A stretch of 64,000 nucleotides of DNA from Falcatimonas sp. MSJ-15 (GCF_018918265.1 NZ_JAHLQC010000006.1:62001-126000); one strand, 5' to 3'. Counted from the stretch's first letter, positions 52,561 through 61,407 are shown. Notes: generated by a model not told the origin, from the letters alone. Numbers and translations are program-made.

Positions 52561-52932
52561 TTATTTATCTACATTTTTGACATGTTTTTTGATAGCGTCA
52601 AAGCTTTCTTTGCTAATAACGTGTTCGATCTTACAAGCGTCTTCAGCAGCAATAGCTTCATCAACACCAAGCATTACAAGACACTTTGTAAGAAGTTCAT
52701 GTCTTTCGTAGATCATCTCTGCTATCTCTTTACCAGTTTCAGTAAGATATATGAAACCGGCATCAGTAACAGTAATATGGTTCTTCTCTTTAAGATTCTT
52801 CATTGCGATACTGACACTTGGTTTTTTGAATCCAAGCTCATTAGCAATATCTACAGAACGTACAACAGGAAGTTTTTTACTAAGTACAAGTATTGTTTCA
52901 AGATAGTTCTCTGCTGATTCATTAGTATGCAT
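52561..52932 (-). CDS. DtxR/MntR family metal-dependent regulator
   Basis: This protein of about 123 residues has winged helix VRSVDIANELGFKKPSVSIAMKNLKEK, then the dimer/metal part with YERHELLTKCLVMLGVDEAIAAEDACKIEHVIS, which supplies Glu, Cys and His ligands. It has no SH3 domain, as in MntR. The start at ATG 52932 follows GAGGTG; ATG 52953 lies before that site. It is divergent from the feo genes and probably controls them and itself with Fe2+ or Mn2+. Confidence 0.88.
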   Translation of the reverse strand: MHTNESAENYLETILVLSKKLPVVRSVDIANELGFKKPSVSIAMKNLKEKNHITVTDAGFIYLTETGKEIAEMIYERHELLTKCLVMLGVDEAIAAEDACKIEHVISKESFDAIKKHVKNVDK

Positions 52933-53002
52933 TGTTTTCACCTCATCAATCATTATAATCCGGTTAATTATAACTAATTAGAATAAGTTTAATATAATCA
53001 CA

Positions 53003-53026
53003 AACTTAAGTTAGTTATATATAACT
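53003..53026. promoter_or_regulatory. Paired palindromes, likely DtxR-family operator
   Basis: AACTTAAGTT (53003-53012) and AGTTATATATAACT (53013-53026) are two perfect palindromes side by side in the dtxR-feoA divergent region. Confidence 0.45.
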
Positions 53027-53125
53027 TATTCAAGTATAGCATAAACACTTATAAAACGCAATTAAAAAATAAAAACTAATGAGAAAAATTATCAATAACA
53101 TATACAAAAAAATAGAAAAAGGTTC

Positions 53126-53188
53126 TTGACAACTATTATCAGTTAGACTATACTAACATTGAAAAAAGAGAAATGAAAATCATTATCA
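53126..53188 (+). promoter_or_regulatory. feoA promoter and Fur-box-like site
   Basis: TTGACA (53126-53131), 17-nt spacer, TATACT (53149-53154). Twenty bases on, TGAAAATCATTATCA (53174-53188) fits the 7-1-7 Fur box with one mismatch. Confidence 0.65.
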
Positions 53189-53213
53189 ATAAGAAAAGAA
53201 AGAAGATGAGTAT

Positions 53214-53423
53214 ATGCCATTATCAATGATGAAGACAGGTGAGCCTGGAATTATTAAAAAAGTCGGTGGAAAAGAAGAAACTAGAAGATTTTTAGAGAAC
53301 TTAGGCTTTGTAGAAGGCAGCGAAGTTACAGTTGTATCAGAAATCGGTGGCAATATGATAGTTAACATAAAAGACTCACGAGTGGCAATTGGAAAAGACA
53401 TGGCTAATAAGATTCTGGTATAG
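53214..53423 (+). CDS. feoA: FeoA domain protein
   Basis: This 69-residue SH3-like protein has LSMMKTGEPGIIKKVGG, then FLENLGFVEGSEVTVVSEIGGN and a VAIGKDMANKILV end. FeoA supports the ferrous iron permease FeoB. It is first in the feo operon behind the Fur-box-like site. Confidence 0.88.
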   Translation: MPLSMMKTGEPGIIKKVGGKEETRRFLENLGFVEGSEVTVVSEIGGNMIVNIKDSRVAIGKDMANKILV

Positions 53424-53453
53424 ATACCGGATTTTAAATAAAGGAGGATTATG

Positions 53454-53675
53454 ATGAAGACATTAAAGGAAGTAGCTTGTGGCCAGACAGTTAAAGTCAT
53501 TAAACTTACAGGCGAAGGACCAGTAAAAAGAAGAATTATGGATATGGGAATTACAAAGGGTGTAGAAGTATTTGTAAGAAAAGTAGCACCTCTTGGAGAT
53601 CCGATAGAAGTAACTGTAAGAGGTTATGAGCTTTCACTTAGAAAAGCTGATGCAGAAATGATTGCAGTTGAATAA
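53454..53675 (+). CDS. feoA: Second FeoA domain protein
   Basis: This 73-residue protein has GQTVKVIKLTGEGPVKRRIMDMGITKG and GDPIEVTVRGYELSLRKADAEMI, a classic FeoA. AAGGAGG precedes ATG 53454. Paired FeoA genes ahead of FeoB are common in Clostridia. Confidence 0.92.
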   Translation: MKTLKEVACGQTVKVIKLTGEGPVKRRIMDMGITKGVEVFVRKVAPLGDPIEVTVRGYELSLRKADAEMIAVE

Positions 53676-53711
53676 AGACATTTATTTCTGCATATTTTTT
53701 TACTATATAGT

Positions 53712-53911
53712 TAGCAAAGACTAATTATAAGTAGCGAAAGAAAATGTAAGATAGAACCACAAAATATAAAGTAGTAATACAAAATACTAGATAGCGATGC
53801 AAAATATAAAGTAGTGATACGAAATGCTAGATAGTAGTGCAAAATATCAAGTAGCGATATGAAATATCAAATAGCAGTATAAAACACTGAATAGTGATAT
53901 GAAATGCGTTA
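53712..53911. repeat. Ten 20-bp tandem repeats between feoA and feoB
   Basis: Units of exactly 20 bp start at 53712 and repeat to 53911. The consensus is about TAGYGATAYRAAATAYYARR. Units from 53752 alternate between ends ATAAAG and CTAGA for several copies, giving a 40-bp higher order. Each unit has an AAAA/AAAT tract at the same place, so the tracts are phased at two helical turns. There is no ORF. Confidence 0.8.
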
Positions 53912-53983
53912 AAGGTTCTATTGATTAAGGGTATTAAATTTTAAAACAATAAATAAAATTTGAGGAAGAAAAAGGAGAACATT

Positions 53984-56386
53984 ATGTCGATTAAAATTGC
54001 ATTAGCAGGTAATCCAAACTGCGGTAAAACAACTCTGTTTAATGCACTGACCGGTTCAAATCAGTTCGTTGGTAACTGGCCTGGTGTTACAGTTGAGAAA
54101 AAAGAAGGAAAATATAAGGGTAATAAAGATGTAATTATCATGGACTTACCTGGTATCTATTCATTATCACCTTATACACTTGAAGAAGTAGTTGCAAGAA
54201 ATTACTTAATCGGTGAGAGACCGGATGCAATACTTAATATTGTTGATGGTACTAATATTGAGAGAAACTTATATCTGTCTACTCAGTTGATGGAACTTGG
54301 AATTCCAATTGTTATGGCTGTAAATATGATGGATCTTGTAGCTAAGAATGGAGATAAGATTCATATTGACAAATTATCTAAGAAACTTGGATGTGAAGTT
54401 GTTGAGATATCAGCTCTTAAAGGAACAGGTATTAAAGAAGCAGCAGAAAGAGCAATCAAAGTAGCAAAAGATAAGAATGTAAGACCTGCAGTTCATAAGT
54501 TTGCCAATGAAGTAGAGAGTATTATTGAATCAGTAGAAGCAAAACTTGGTGCAGATGTAAGAGCAGAACAGAGAAGATTCTTTGCAATCAAACTTCTTGA
54601 AAGAGATGACAAGATTGGAACTCAGTTAAAAGAGATTCCAGATGTTAAAACAGAGATAGATGCTCTTGAAAAAGAGATGGATGATGACACAGAAAGTATC
54701 ATTACTAATGAGAGATATACATATATTGCTTCAATAATTAAAGATTGTTATACAAAGAACAGAAAAGAGAAGTTAACAACTTCAGATAAGATTGATAAAG
54801 TAGTTACTAACAGATGGGCAGCACTTCCAATCTTTGCATTAATTATGTTCATTGTATATTATGTATCAATAACAACAGTTGGTACAGCCGCAACAGACTG
54901 GGTTAATGATGGCGTATTTGGTGACGGTTTCCATCTTTTTGGAATAGGAACAAGTCAGTATGAAGAAGCAATCAATGAATATGCAGCAGAGAATGTATGG
55001 ACAAATGATGTTGTTAAGACAATCGATGCAGCAGAAGAAGCAGGCGTTATCGGTGCTGAAGATATAAAAGGTGCTATTGAAGATGGCGATTATGCAGCTT
55101 TTGATGAAGCATTTGGTACATATGCAGATTCACTTGCAGAAGAAGGATTTGATGTATCAGAGCAGGTAGAAGCGTCACTTGAAGAGGCACCAGCAACAGA
55201 AGACTATGGCGTATGGGTTCCAAGTATCCCAGCTCTTGCAGAAAGCGGACTTGACGCAATCGGATGTGCTGACTGGTTAAAAGGATTAATCTTAGACGGT
55301 ATCATCGGTGGTGTAGGTGCAGTACTTGGTTTCGTACCACAGATGCTTGTATTATTCATATTCCTTGCATTTCTTGAAGCATGTGGTTACATGGCACGAG
55401 TTGCATTCATTATGGATAGAATCTTCCGTAAATTCGGTCTTTCAGGTAAATCATTCATTCCAATGTTAATCGGTACTGGATGTGGTGTTCCAGGTATTAT
55501 GGCATCAAGAACAATCGAAAATGATCGTGACCGTAAGATGACAATTATGACAACAACATTTATTCCTTGTGGAGCTAAGCTTCCAATTATAGCATTAATA
55601 TCAGCAGCATTATTCAATAACACATGGTGGGTAGCACCAAGTGCTTATTTCTTAGGTATAGCAGCAATTATTATCTCAGGTATTATCTTAAAGAAGACTA
55701 AGATATTCGCAGGAGATCCAGCACCATTCGTTATGGAACTTCCAGCATACCACTGGCCAACAGTTGGTAACGTAGCAAGAAGTGTATGGGAACGTGGTTC
55801 ATCATTTATAAAAAAAGCAGGAACAATTATCTTATTATCATCAATCATTATATGGGCTGGTTCAAGCTTTGGTGTTGTAGATGGCAAGTTCTTATTTGAT
55901 ACAGAGATGGAACTTGAATCAAGTGTACTTGGTATAATTGGTGGAGCTATTAAGTGGATATTTGCTCCTCTTGGATTTGATAATATTAAAGCAACAATCG
56001 CAACTATCATGGGACTTGTAGCAAAAGAAGAGGTAGTTGGTGTATTCGGTGTACTTGACTTTGAGAGCATGACACAGATAGCAGCTTATTCATTCCTTGC
56101 ATTCAATCTTCTTTGCGCACCATGTTTTGCAGCTATGGGTGCTATTAAGAGAGAGATGAACAATGCAAAATGGTTCTGGATCGCAATCGGATATCAGACA
56201 TTACTTGCATACGTTGTAGCACTTATCATCTTCCAGATTGGTTCACTTATCATCTATGGAACATTTGGATTTGGTACAGTTGTAGCATTCTTATTGGTAG
56301 CAGCAATAATCTACTTATTAGTAAGACCATACAAAGAGAGTAAGACACTTAGTGTTGATTTAAAAAATGTAGCAGGTGCTAAATAA
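53984..56386 (+). CDS. feoB: Ferrous iron transport protein B
   Basis: This protein of about 800 residues has G1 GNPNCGKTT (9-17), G2 region GNWPGVTVEKKEG, G3 DLPGIYSL, and G4 in NMMD. A helical bundle and then a membrane core follow, with MLIGTGCGVPGIMASRTI and the late CFAAMGAI segment holding the conserved Cys. An acidic outer insertion lies at about 325-415. AAAGGAG precedes ATG 53984. It imports Fe2+ with GTP control. Confidence 0.95.
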   Translation: MSIKIALAGNPNCGKTTLFNALTGSNQFVGNWPGVTVEKKEGKYKGNKDVIIMDLPGIYSLSPYTLEEVVARNYLIGERPDAILNIVDGTNIERNLYLSTQLMELGIPIVMAVNMMDLVAKNGDKIHIDKLSKKLGCEVVEISALKGTGIKEAAERAIKVAKDKNVRPAVHKFANEVESIIESVEAKLGADVRAEQRRFFAIKLLERDDKIGTQLKEIPDVKTEIDALEKEMDDDTESIITNERYTYIASIIKDCYTKNRKEKLTTSDKIDKVVTNRWAALPIFALIMFIVYYVSITTVGTAATDWVNDGVFGDGFHLFGIGTSQYEEAINEYAAENVWTNDVVKTIDAAEEAGVIGAEDIKGAIEDGDYAAFDEAFGTYADSLAEEGFDVSEQVEASLEEAPATEDYGVWVPSIPALAESGLDAIGCADWLKGLILDGIIGGVGAVLGFVPQMLVLFIFLAFLEACGYMARVAFIMDRIFRKFGLSGKSFIPMLIGTGCGVPGIMASRTIENDRDRKMTIMTTTFIPCGAKLPIIALISAALFNNTWWVAPSAYFLGIAAIIISGIILKKTKIFAGDPAPFVMELPAYHWPTVGNVARSVWERGSSFIKKAGTIILLSSIIIWAGSSFGVVDGKFLFDTEMELESSVLGIIGGAIKWIFAPLGFDNIKATIATIMGLVAKEEVVGVFGVLDFESMTQIAAYSFLAFNLLCAPCFAAMGAIKREMNNAKWFWIAIGYQTLLAYVVALIIFQIGSLIIYGTFGFGTVVAFLLVAAIIYLLVRPYKESKTLSVDLKNVAGAK

Positions 56387-56398
56387 TATAATTATATG

Positions 56399-56430
56399 GG
56401 CTGTGGCAGAGTTGTCACAGCCTGCTATAA
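56399..56430 (+). terminator. Hairpin after feoB
   Basis: GGCTGTG (56399-56405) pairs with CACAGCC (56416-56422). No good T-run follows, so read-through to the small FeoB-partner gene is likely. Confidence 0.45.
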
Positions 56431-56550
56431 AAAGAATCAGACCTGCAACGAGAATATCTGCAGCCGGGTTTAAAAAATCAGGTGGTAATAATAAGCAAGA
56501 TGAACTATATTAACTGTAAAGTATATTGTAGTAGAAAAGAGGTAGATATT

Positions 56551-56688
56551 ATGGGAACAGCAGTAGTACTGATAATATTGATAGCAATAGTGGGAGTTAT
56601 CATTAAGAGCATGATTCGTGATAAGAAAAATGGAAAGTCAATATCATGTGGTGGTGACTGTAAGAATTGTGGTGGACACTGCCATTAG
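56551..56688 (+). CDS. FeoB-associated Cys-rich membrane protein
   Basis: This 45-residue protein has one membrane helix (TAVVLIILIAIVGVIIKSMI) and a Cys/His tail (CGGDCKNCGGHCH). It belongs to the small PF12669-like partners found after feoB in Clostridia. AAGAGG precedes ATG 56551. Confidence 0.82.
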   Translation: MGTAVVLIILIAIVGVIIKSMIRDKKNGKSISCGGDCKNCGGHCH

Positions 56689-56780
56689 TTAGTGATATTA
56701 CATATTTGGCAAATGGGGATTAGAGATTAATATATGACAGTATTAATTACTGATTAGGACGATAGAGAGGAGAGGTTAAG

Positions 56781-57278
56781 GTGCAGGAATGTAAGTGTAT
56801 TGATAGTAAAGCTGGTGAAGCAAGAGAATATCAGCGTACGAAGATGCAAAAAGATATAGTTATACAGAGACTTAAAGATGAAGGATGCAGAATTACAAAA
56901 CAGAGATTAAGACTTTTAGATATCATACTTGAAGAAGACTGTTCAAGCTGCAAGGAGATATACTATAAAGCCTGCAAGATGGGATATGGAATAGGAACAG
57001 CAACAGTTTACAGAATGATTAATACGTTAGAGAGTATCGGTGCAATAAGCCGAAGAAATATGTATAAGATAGCATGCAATGAGAAGTGTGACATGGAGGC
57101 ATGTACAATAGAATTTGATGATAGTACAGTATGTCACTTGTCAGCAAGTAAATTAAACACAGTAATTACAGAAGGACTTAGAGCCTGCGGTTATGATAAG
57201 AGCAGAAATATAAAAAGTGTGATTGTAAGAGAATGTGAGTGTGATGAAAAATGGGAACAGCAGTTATATGTGGAATAA
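56781..57278 (+). CDS. Divergent Fur-family-like regulator
   Basis: This 165-residue protein has a Fur-type winged helix: RITKQRLRLLDIILEEDCSSCKEIYYKACKM and GTATVYRMINTLESIGAI. The dimer part lacks the usual HHDH metal site and the paired CxxC zinc motifs. It carries scattered cysteines instead (CNEKCDMEAC, ECEC) plus an N-terminal CKC. It may sense something other than Fe2+ in the canonical way. GTG 56781 follows GAGAGGAGAGG. It overlaps the next gene by 28 nt. Confidence 0.8.
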   Translation: MQECKCIDSKAGEAREYQRTKMQKDIVIQRLKDEGCRITKQRLRLLDIILEEDCSSCKEIYYKACKMGYGIGTATVYRMINTLESIGAISRRNMYKIACNEKCDMEACTIEFDDSTVCHLSASKLNTVITEGLRACGYDKSRNIKSVIVRECECDEKWEQQLYVE

Positions 57279-57616
57279 TAATAATATTGTGCTATATAGG
57301 GATTAAGAGTACAATGAAGAGAGTAAAAAGCGGATGTTGTGGCGGTGGAAGTGAAAAAGTAAAGTCCGTAAAAGTTACAGATAAGAATGAAAATAATTAT
57401 AAATATAAATATAATATAGAGGTAGATGGTCTTGTATGTGATAATTGCAGAAAAAGACTTGAAAACGCATTTAATACTAATGAGGGAATGTATGCAAAAG
57501 TAGATTTACAGAAAAAAGTTGCAAGACTTAATGCCAAGCAAAGCATATCCGAAGAACAGATAAAAGATATTGTTGCAGGTAGTGGATATTTTATAAAATC
57601 AATACATACTGCATAA
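57251..57616 (+). CDS. FeoB-partner-like membrane segment fused to an HMA domain
   Basis: This 121-residue protein has the N-terminus MGTAVICGIIIILCYIGIKS and a CCGGG patch that mimic the small FeoB partner at 56551 (which also starts MGTAV). Residues 48-121 form an HMA-like domain with the ligand pair CDNC. It thus tethers a metal-binding domain to the membrane. It starts inside the Fur-like gene with little ribosome binding site, so translation is probably coupled. Confidence 0.7.
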   Translation: MGTAVICGIIIILCYIGIKSTMKRVKSGCCGGGSEKVKSVKVTDKNENNYKYKYNIEVDGLVCDNCRKRLENAFNTNEGMYAKVDLQKKVARLNAKQSISEEQIKDIVAGSGYFIKSIHTA

Positions 57617-57727
57617 TAGGAACAGCAGATTAATATATTATTATTTATAAAATATAATAATATACTTCGCAATGGTTAGAGAATATATAATGGATAGTTA
57701 AAATAATTAATATTGTTATTTATTAAA

Positions 57728-57782
57728 AAAGCAGTGATGTAAGTGACAGATAGTATAAAAATGTTGCGTATACCACTGCTTT
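57728..57782. terminator. Terminator hairpin
   Basis: AAAGCAGTG (57728-57736) pairs with CACTGCTTT (57774-57782) with a 37-nt loop, A-rich on the left. Confidence 0.6.
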
Positions 57783-57897
57783 AATGCGTTATTGATAAGA
57801 TTTCTCAAAAAGTAAAATAATGCTTTTAAAATGTCGAAAAAAGGAATATGCTAAGTGAAAATAAAAATAATTGTCAAAAAAAAAGGAGGACATTTTT

Positions 57898-58236
57898 ATG
57901 TTAGATTGTTTTAAAGGAGCTAATTTAAAAAAGACAGGATTATTTGCAGCAGGAGTATTATTTGGTACAGCAGGTATTAAAATTTTATCAAGCAAAGATG
58001 CAAAAAAACTTTATACTAATTGTACAGCAGCTGTTCTTCGTGCAAAAAAGACAGTTATGAAGACAGCAACAACTATTCAGGAGAATGCTGAAGATATTCT
58101 CGCAGATGCAAAAGCTATCAATGAAGAAAGAGAAGCTGCAGAAGATGTAGTTGTTGAAGATGAATCATGTGAATGTAAAAGTACACAAGAAGAACAGACA
58201 TCATGTGGATGTGATTGTAGTTCAGTAGAAGAATAA
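57898..58236 (+). CDS. DUF6110-like protein with Cys-rich tail
   Basis: This 112-residue protein has GLFAAGVLFGTAGIKILSSKDAKKLYTNCTAAVLRAKK near the start, a weak membrane or amphipathic segment. A charged helix follows (IQENAEDILADAKAINEEREAAED), then a Cys-rich end (CECKS, CGCDC). I associate this pattern with DUF6110 proteins that sit next to atypical P1B ATPases. AAAGGAGG precedes ATG 57898. A role in delivering metal to the next gene's pump is inferred. Confidence 0.7.
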   Translation: MLDCFKGANLKKTGLFAAGVLFGTAGIKILSSKDAKKLYTNCTAAVLRAKKTVMKTATTIQENAEDILADAKAINEEREAAEDVVVEDESCECKSTQEEQTSCGCDCSSVEE

Positions 58237-58273
58237 CAGCTAAAAGGTATTGTCTGTTAATATAATGAGAATA

Positions 58274-58312
58274 TATAAGTGTCAAAGAAGTTAGCTTTTT
58301 TTGACACTTATA
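58274..58312. repeat. Perfect 13-bp hairpin between DUF6110 and the ATPase
   Basis: TATAAGTGTCAAA (58274-58286) is perfectly inverted at 58300-58312, with a T-rich loop. It is 20 nt upstream of the ATPase start, so it could be an attenuator or an operator. Confidence 0.65.
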
Positions 58313-58331
58313 TTGTAGTGAAGGTGATAGT

Positions 58332-60404
58332 ATGCGATTTGTTATAAAACATGAATCAAAGGGACGAATAAGAGTCCATATGGTTCAAAATAGAATGTCA
58401 TACAGACAGGCTGACATACTTTGCTATTATTTACAAAACATTAGTGGAGTTACGAGTGCGAAAGTATATGAGAATACATCTGACGCAATGATTACATATA
58501 CTTGTAACAGAAGTGAAGTAATAAGTGCATTTAAGAAGTTTGCATATGACAAAGTTGATGTTCCGTCAGAGATACTTGATAATTCCGGTCGTGAACTTAA
58601 TAGTACATACAGAGAAAAATTAATTAATAAAGTAGTATTAAGATATGCAAGAAAATTATTTTTACCATATCCTCTTAATGCATGGTACACATGTGCATGT
58701 TCGGTAAAATACATTTATGAAGGATTAAAATGTCTTAGAAAAGGTAAAATAGAAGTGCCGGTTCTTGATGCAACAGCAATTACGGTATCAGTTCTAAGAA
58801 ATGATTATAATACAGCTGGAAGTGTTATGTTCTTACTTGGAATTGGAGAGATTCTTGAAGAATGGACACATAAGAAATCGGTAGATGATCTTGCAAGAAG
58901 TATGTCACTTAATATTAATAAAGTATGGTTAAAGAAAGGCGATACTCTTATTCAGGTTAAGACAAGTGAGATAAAAGAGAATGATATAGTTGTTGTACAT
59001 ATGGGCAATATGATTCCTTTTGATGGAATAGTGGCAGATGGAGAAGCGATGGTTAATCAGGCTTCACTTACAGGAGAGTCAATGCCGGTAAGAAAGATTA
59101 GTGGTAAGACTGTATATGCAGGAACGATAGTAGAAGAAGGCGAGATTACAATACGAGTAGCTGCAGCTTCCGGTAAGGGAAGATATGAGAAGATAGTTAA
59201 GATGATAGAAGAATCTGAGAAACTTAAATCAGGTGTCGAGAGTAAAGCAGAACATCTTGCAGATAAGCTTGTTCCATATACATTACTTGGTACAGGACTT
59301 ACATATCTTATTACACGCAATGTTACAAAAGCAATATCAGTTCTTATGGTAGACTTTTCATGTGCACTCAAATTGTCAATGCCACTTGCAGTATTATCAG
59401 CAATTCGTGAAGCGAGTAATTATGATATAACTGTAAAAGGCGGTAAATATCTTGAAGCTGTGGCTGATGCAGATACAATCGTATTCGATAAGACAGGTAC
59501 GCTTACAAAAGCAAGACCAAGAGTTGCAAGAGTTATATCTTTTGATGGAAGAAATGAAGATGAACTTCTAAGAATAGCAGCATGTATGGAAGAACATTTT
59601 CCACATTCTATTGCTAATGCTGTTGTTAATGCAGCTAAGGAGCGAGAACTTATACATGATGAGATGCATTCAAAAGTTGAATATATAGTAGCACATGGAA
59701 TATCAACGACTATAGAAGGCAAAAAAGCGATAATAGGAAGCTATCATTTTATTTTTGAAGATGAGAGATGTGAGATACCATACGGAATGCAGAGTATATT
59801 TGACAATATTCCATTAGAATATTCACATCTGTATATGGCAATAGAAGGAAAATTGTCAGCTGTTATATGTATCGAAGATCCATTAAGAGAAGAAGCGATG
59901 GCTGTTATTAATTCACTTAAAAAGAGCGGAATTAAGAAAGTTGTAATGATGACAGGTGACAGTGAGAGAACTGCGAATGCCATAGCAGCTAAAGTTGGTG
60001 TAGATGAATATTATTCAGAAGTTCTTCCGGAAGATAAAGCAAGATTTGTTGAACTTGAGAAATCAAAAGGAAGAAAAGTAATTATGATAGGTGATGGAAT
60101 TAATGATTCACCGGCACTTTCGGCAGCAGATGCAGGAATAGCGATAAGCGATGGTGCTGAGATTGCAAGAGAGATAGCAGACATAACAATAGGTCCTGAT
60201 AATCTCTATGAGATAGTGACACTTAAAGCGATAAGTAATGGTCTGATGAAACGAATTAACCGTAATTACAAGAAGATAGTGTCATTTAATACATTGCTTA
60301 TTGCACTTGGCGTATTAGGCATTATAGCACCGACAACATCAGCACTTTTACATAATTCATCAACACTTCTTATAAGCCTTAAGAGTATGGAAGATATACT
60401 ATAA
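58332..60404 (+). CDS. Atypical P1B-type ATPase lacking the CPC motif
   Basis: This 690-residue protein has P-type landmarks: TGES (about 249), DKTGT (D386), HP in FPHSIANA-type form, TGDS and GDGINDSPA. The membrane metal motif is SCA (S343, C344) in MVDFSCALKLSMPLA instead of CPC, SPC or TPC, with Leu/Lys where proline is expected. The N-terminus is an HMA2-like fold without the CxxC (IKHESKGRIRVHMVQNRM). It pairs with the DUF6110 gene upstream. The transported ion is unknown; iron or another divalent metal is suggested by the surrounding feo genes. Confidence 0.85.
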   Translation: MRFVIKHESKGRIRVHMVQNRMSYRQADILCYYLQNISGVTSAKVYENTSDAMITYTCNRSEVISAFKKFAYDKVDVPSEILDNSGRELNSTYREKLINKVVLRYARKLFLPYPLNAWYTCACSVKYIYEGLKCLRKGKIEVPVLDATAITVSVLRNDYNTAGSVMFLLGIGEILEEWTHKKSVDDLARSMSLNINKVWLKKGDTLIQVKTSEIKENDIVVVHMGNMIPFDGIVADGEAMVNQASLTGESMPVRKISGKTVYAGTIVEEGEITIRVAAASGKGRYEKIVKMIEESEKLKSGVESKAEHLADKLVPYTLLGTGLTYLITRNVTKAISVLMVDFSCALKLSMPLAVLSAIREASNYDITVKGGKYLEAVADADTIVFDKTGTLTKARPRVARVISFDGRNEDELLRIAACMEEHFPHSIANAVVNAAKERELIHDEMHSKVEYIVAHGISTTIEGKKAIIGSYHFIFEDERCEIPYGMQSIFDNIPLEYSHLYMAIEGKLSAVICIEDPLREEAMAVINSLKKSGIKKVVMMTGDSERTANAIAAKVGVDEYYSEVLPEDKARFVELEKSKGRKVIMIGDGINDSPALSAADAGIAISDGAEIAREIADITIGPDNLYEIVTLKAISNGLMKRINRNYKKIVSFNTLLIALGVLGIIAPTTSALLHNSSTLLISLKSMEDIL

Positions 60405-60466
60405 GTAATAATTTGGATTACAGAATATTACAAAAAAGAATATAAAAAATAGAATATTACAAAGTA

Positions 60467-60526
60467 AAAAGACTAACAGTATCAATAGAAACATAATGTT
60501 TTTATGAGATGGTTAGTCTTTTTTAT
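60467..60526 (+). terminator. Rho-independent terminator
   Basis: AAAAGACTAAC (60467-60477) pairs with GTTAGTCTTTT (60512-60522), then TTT. Confidence 0.75.
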
Positions 60527-60600
60527 AAAATATATAGTTAGTTTTTTTGTAAAATTATAGATTAAAAAATCTCACAAAGCAGTTTATGGGCAAAAAAGTA

Positions 60601-60653
60601 TTGACATTTGAATTGTAAATAGTTATTATTAACTTGTGTTAGATACAGCTAAC
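60601..60653 (+). promoter_or_regulatory. Promoter and small palindrome before DUF3793
   Basis: TTGACA (60601-60606), 17-nt spacer, TATTAT (60624-60629). GTTAG (60638-60642) is inverted as CTAAC (60649-60653) at the likely transcription start, a possible operator. Confidence 0.6.
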
Positions 60654-60751
60654 AAAAGATAGCAAAAACTATACATAAAAAATACAACAATAACTAAAAA
60701 GATCTGATAGTTGATTGGAGATTAGAAAATCTAATCTTGAAGGGAGATTGT

Positions 60752-61348
60752 ATGAGCAGGGAAGTTCTTGATATTGTCAGGGGTACGGATATGGATGAAT
60801 TCGACAGACAGATAGCTATGCAGTGTGCACCACTTATAGCCGGACTTGTAGTATCTAATATTCTTACAATTGATGAAGAATATACAGACAGAGTTAGAGA
60901 ATTGTTTTTGGGGACGGATATAAGTCTTATAACACTCATTGCAAAGAGAGGAAGAATATCTTTCTTTTTGTATAGGGAAAAGAAACTTGCAGAATATCTT
61001 AAGGATGATGAGGTAGTAGAACTTTTGCATAATATAGACTTAAATTACATAACATCAGAGTGTGGGATGCTTGAGAATTTTATAAGAAGGTATAGAGAAT
61101 ATATGATACATGGTGGATATTTTCCACATGAGATGGGAGTATTTCTAGGTTATCCGATTGAGGATGTTAAAGGATTCATAGAGAATGAGGGGAGAGATAG
61201 TCTGTATACAGGATATTGGAAAGTATATAAGAATGTACCGGCTAAGATAAGACTTTTTGAAAGATTTGAACAGGTAAGAGAGAGCTTTATAACAATGATG
61301 TTCTACGGTGTAAGCATTGATGAAGCAGTTGAGCTTTTAGCAGTATAA
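60752..61348 (+). CDS. DUF3793 family protein
   Basis: This protein of about 198 residues has paired features of DUF3793: CAPLIAGLVVSNILTI at the start and YPHEMGVFLGYPIEDVKGFIEN-like residues at about 130-150 (here FPHEMGVFLGYPIEDVKGF), then GYWKVYKN. In gut Clostridia this family is routinely next to flavodoxin and iron genes, as here, and a haem or iron role has been suggested by context. ATG 60752 follows GAAGGGAG. Confidence 0.8.
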   Translation: MSREVLDIVRGTDMDEFDRQIAMQCAPLIAGLVVSNILTIDEEYTDRVRELFLGTDISLITLIAKRGRISFFLYREKKLAEYLKDDEVVELLHNIDLNYITSECGMLENFIRRYREYMIHGGYFPHEMGVFLGYPIEDVKGFIENEGRDSLYTGYWKVYKNVPAKIRLFERFEQVRESFITMMFYGVSIDEAVELLAV

Positions 61349-61407
61349 CAGCTAAGAGTTAAAGATGATAAGCGTTATAGCAAATAAAAAGAAAGAAGGA
61401 TATAGAT

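Noticed and set aside
53712-53911. CRISPR array
   Set aside because: Units are 20 bp head to tail with no unique spacers, and no cas gene is present in the window.
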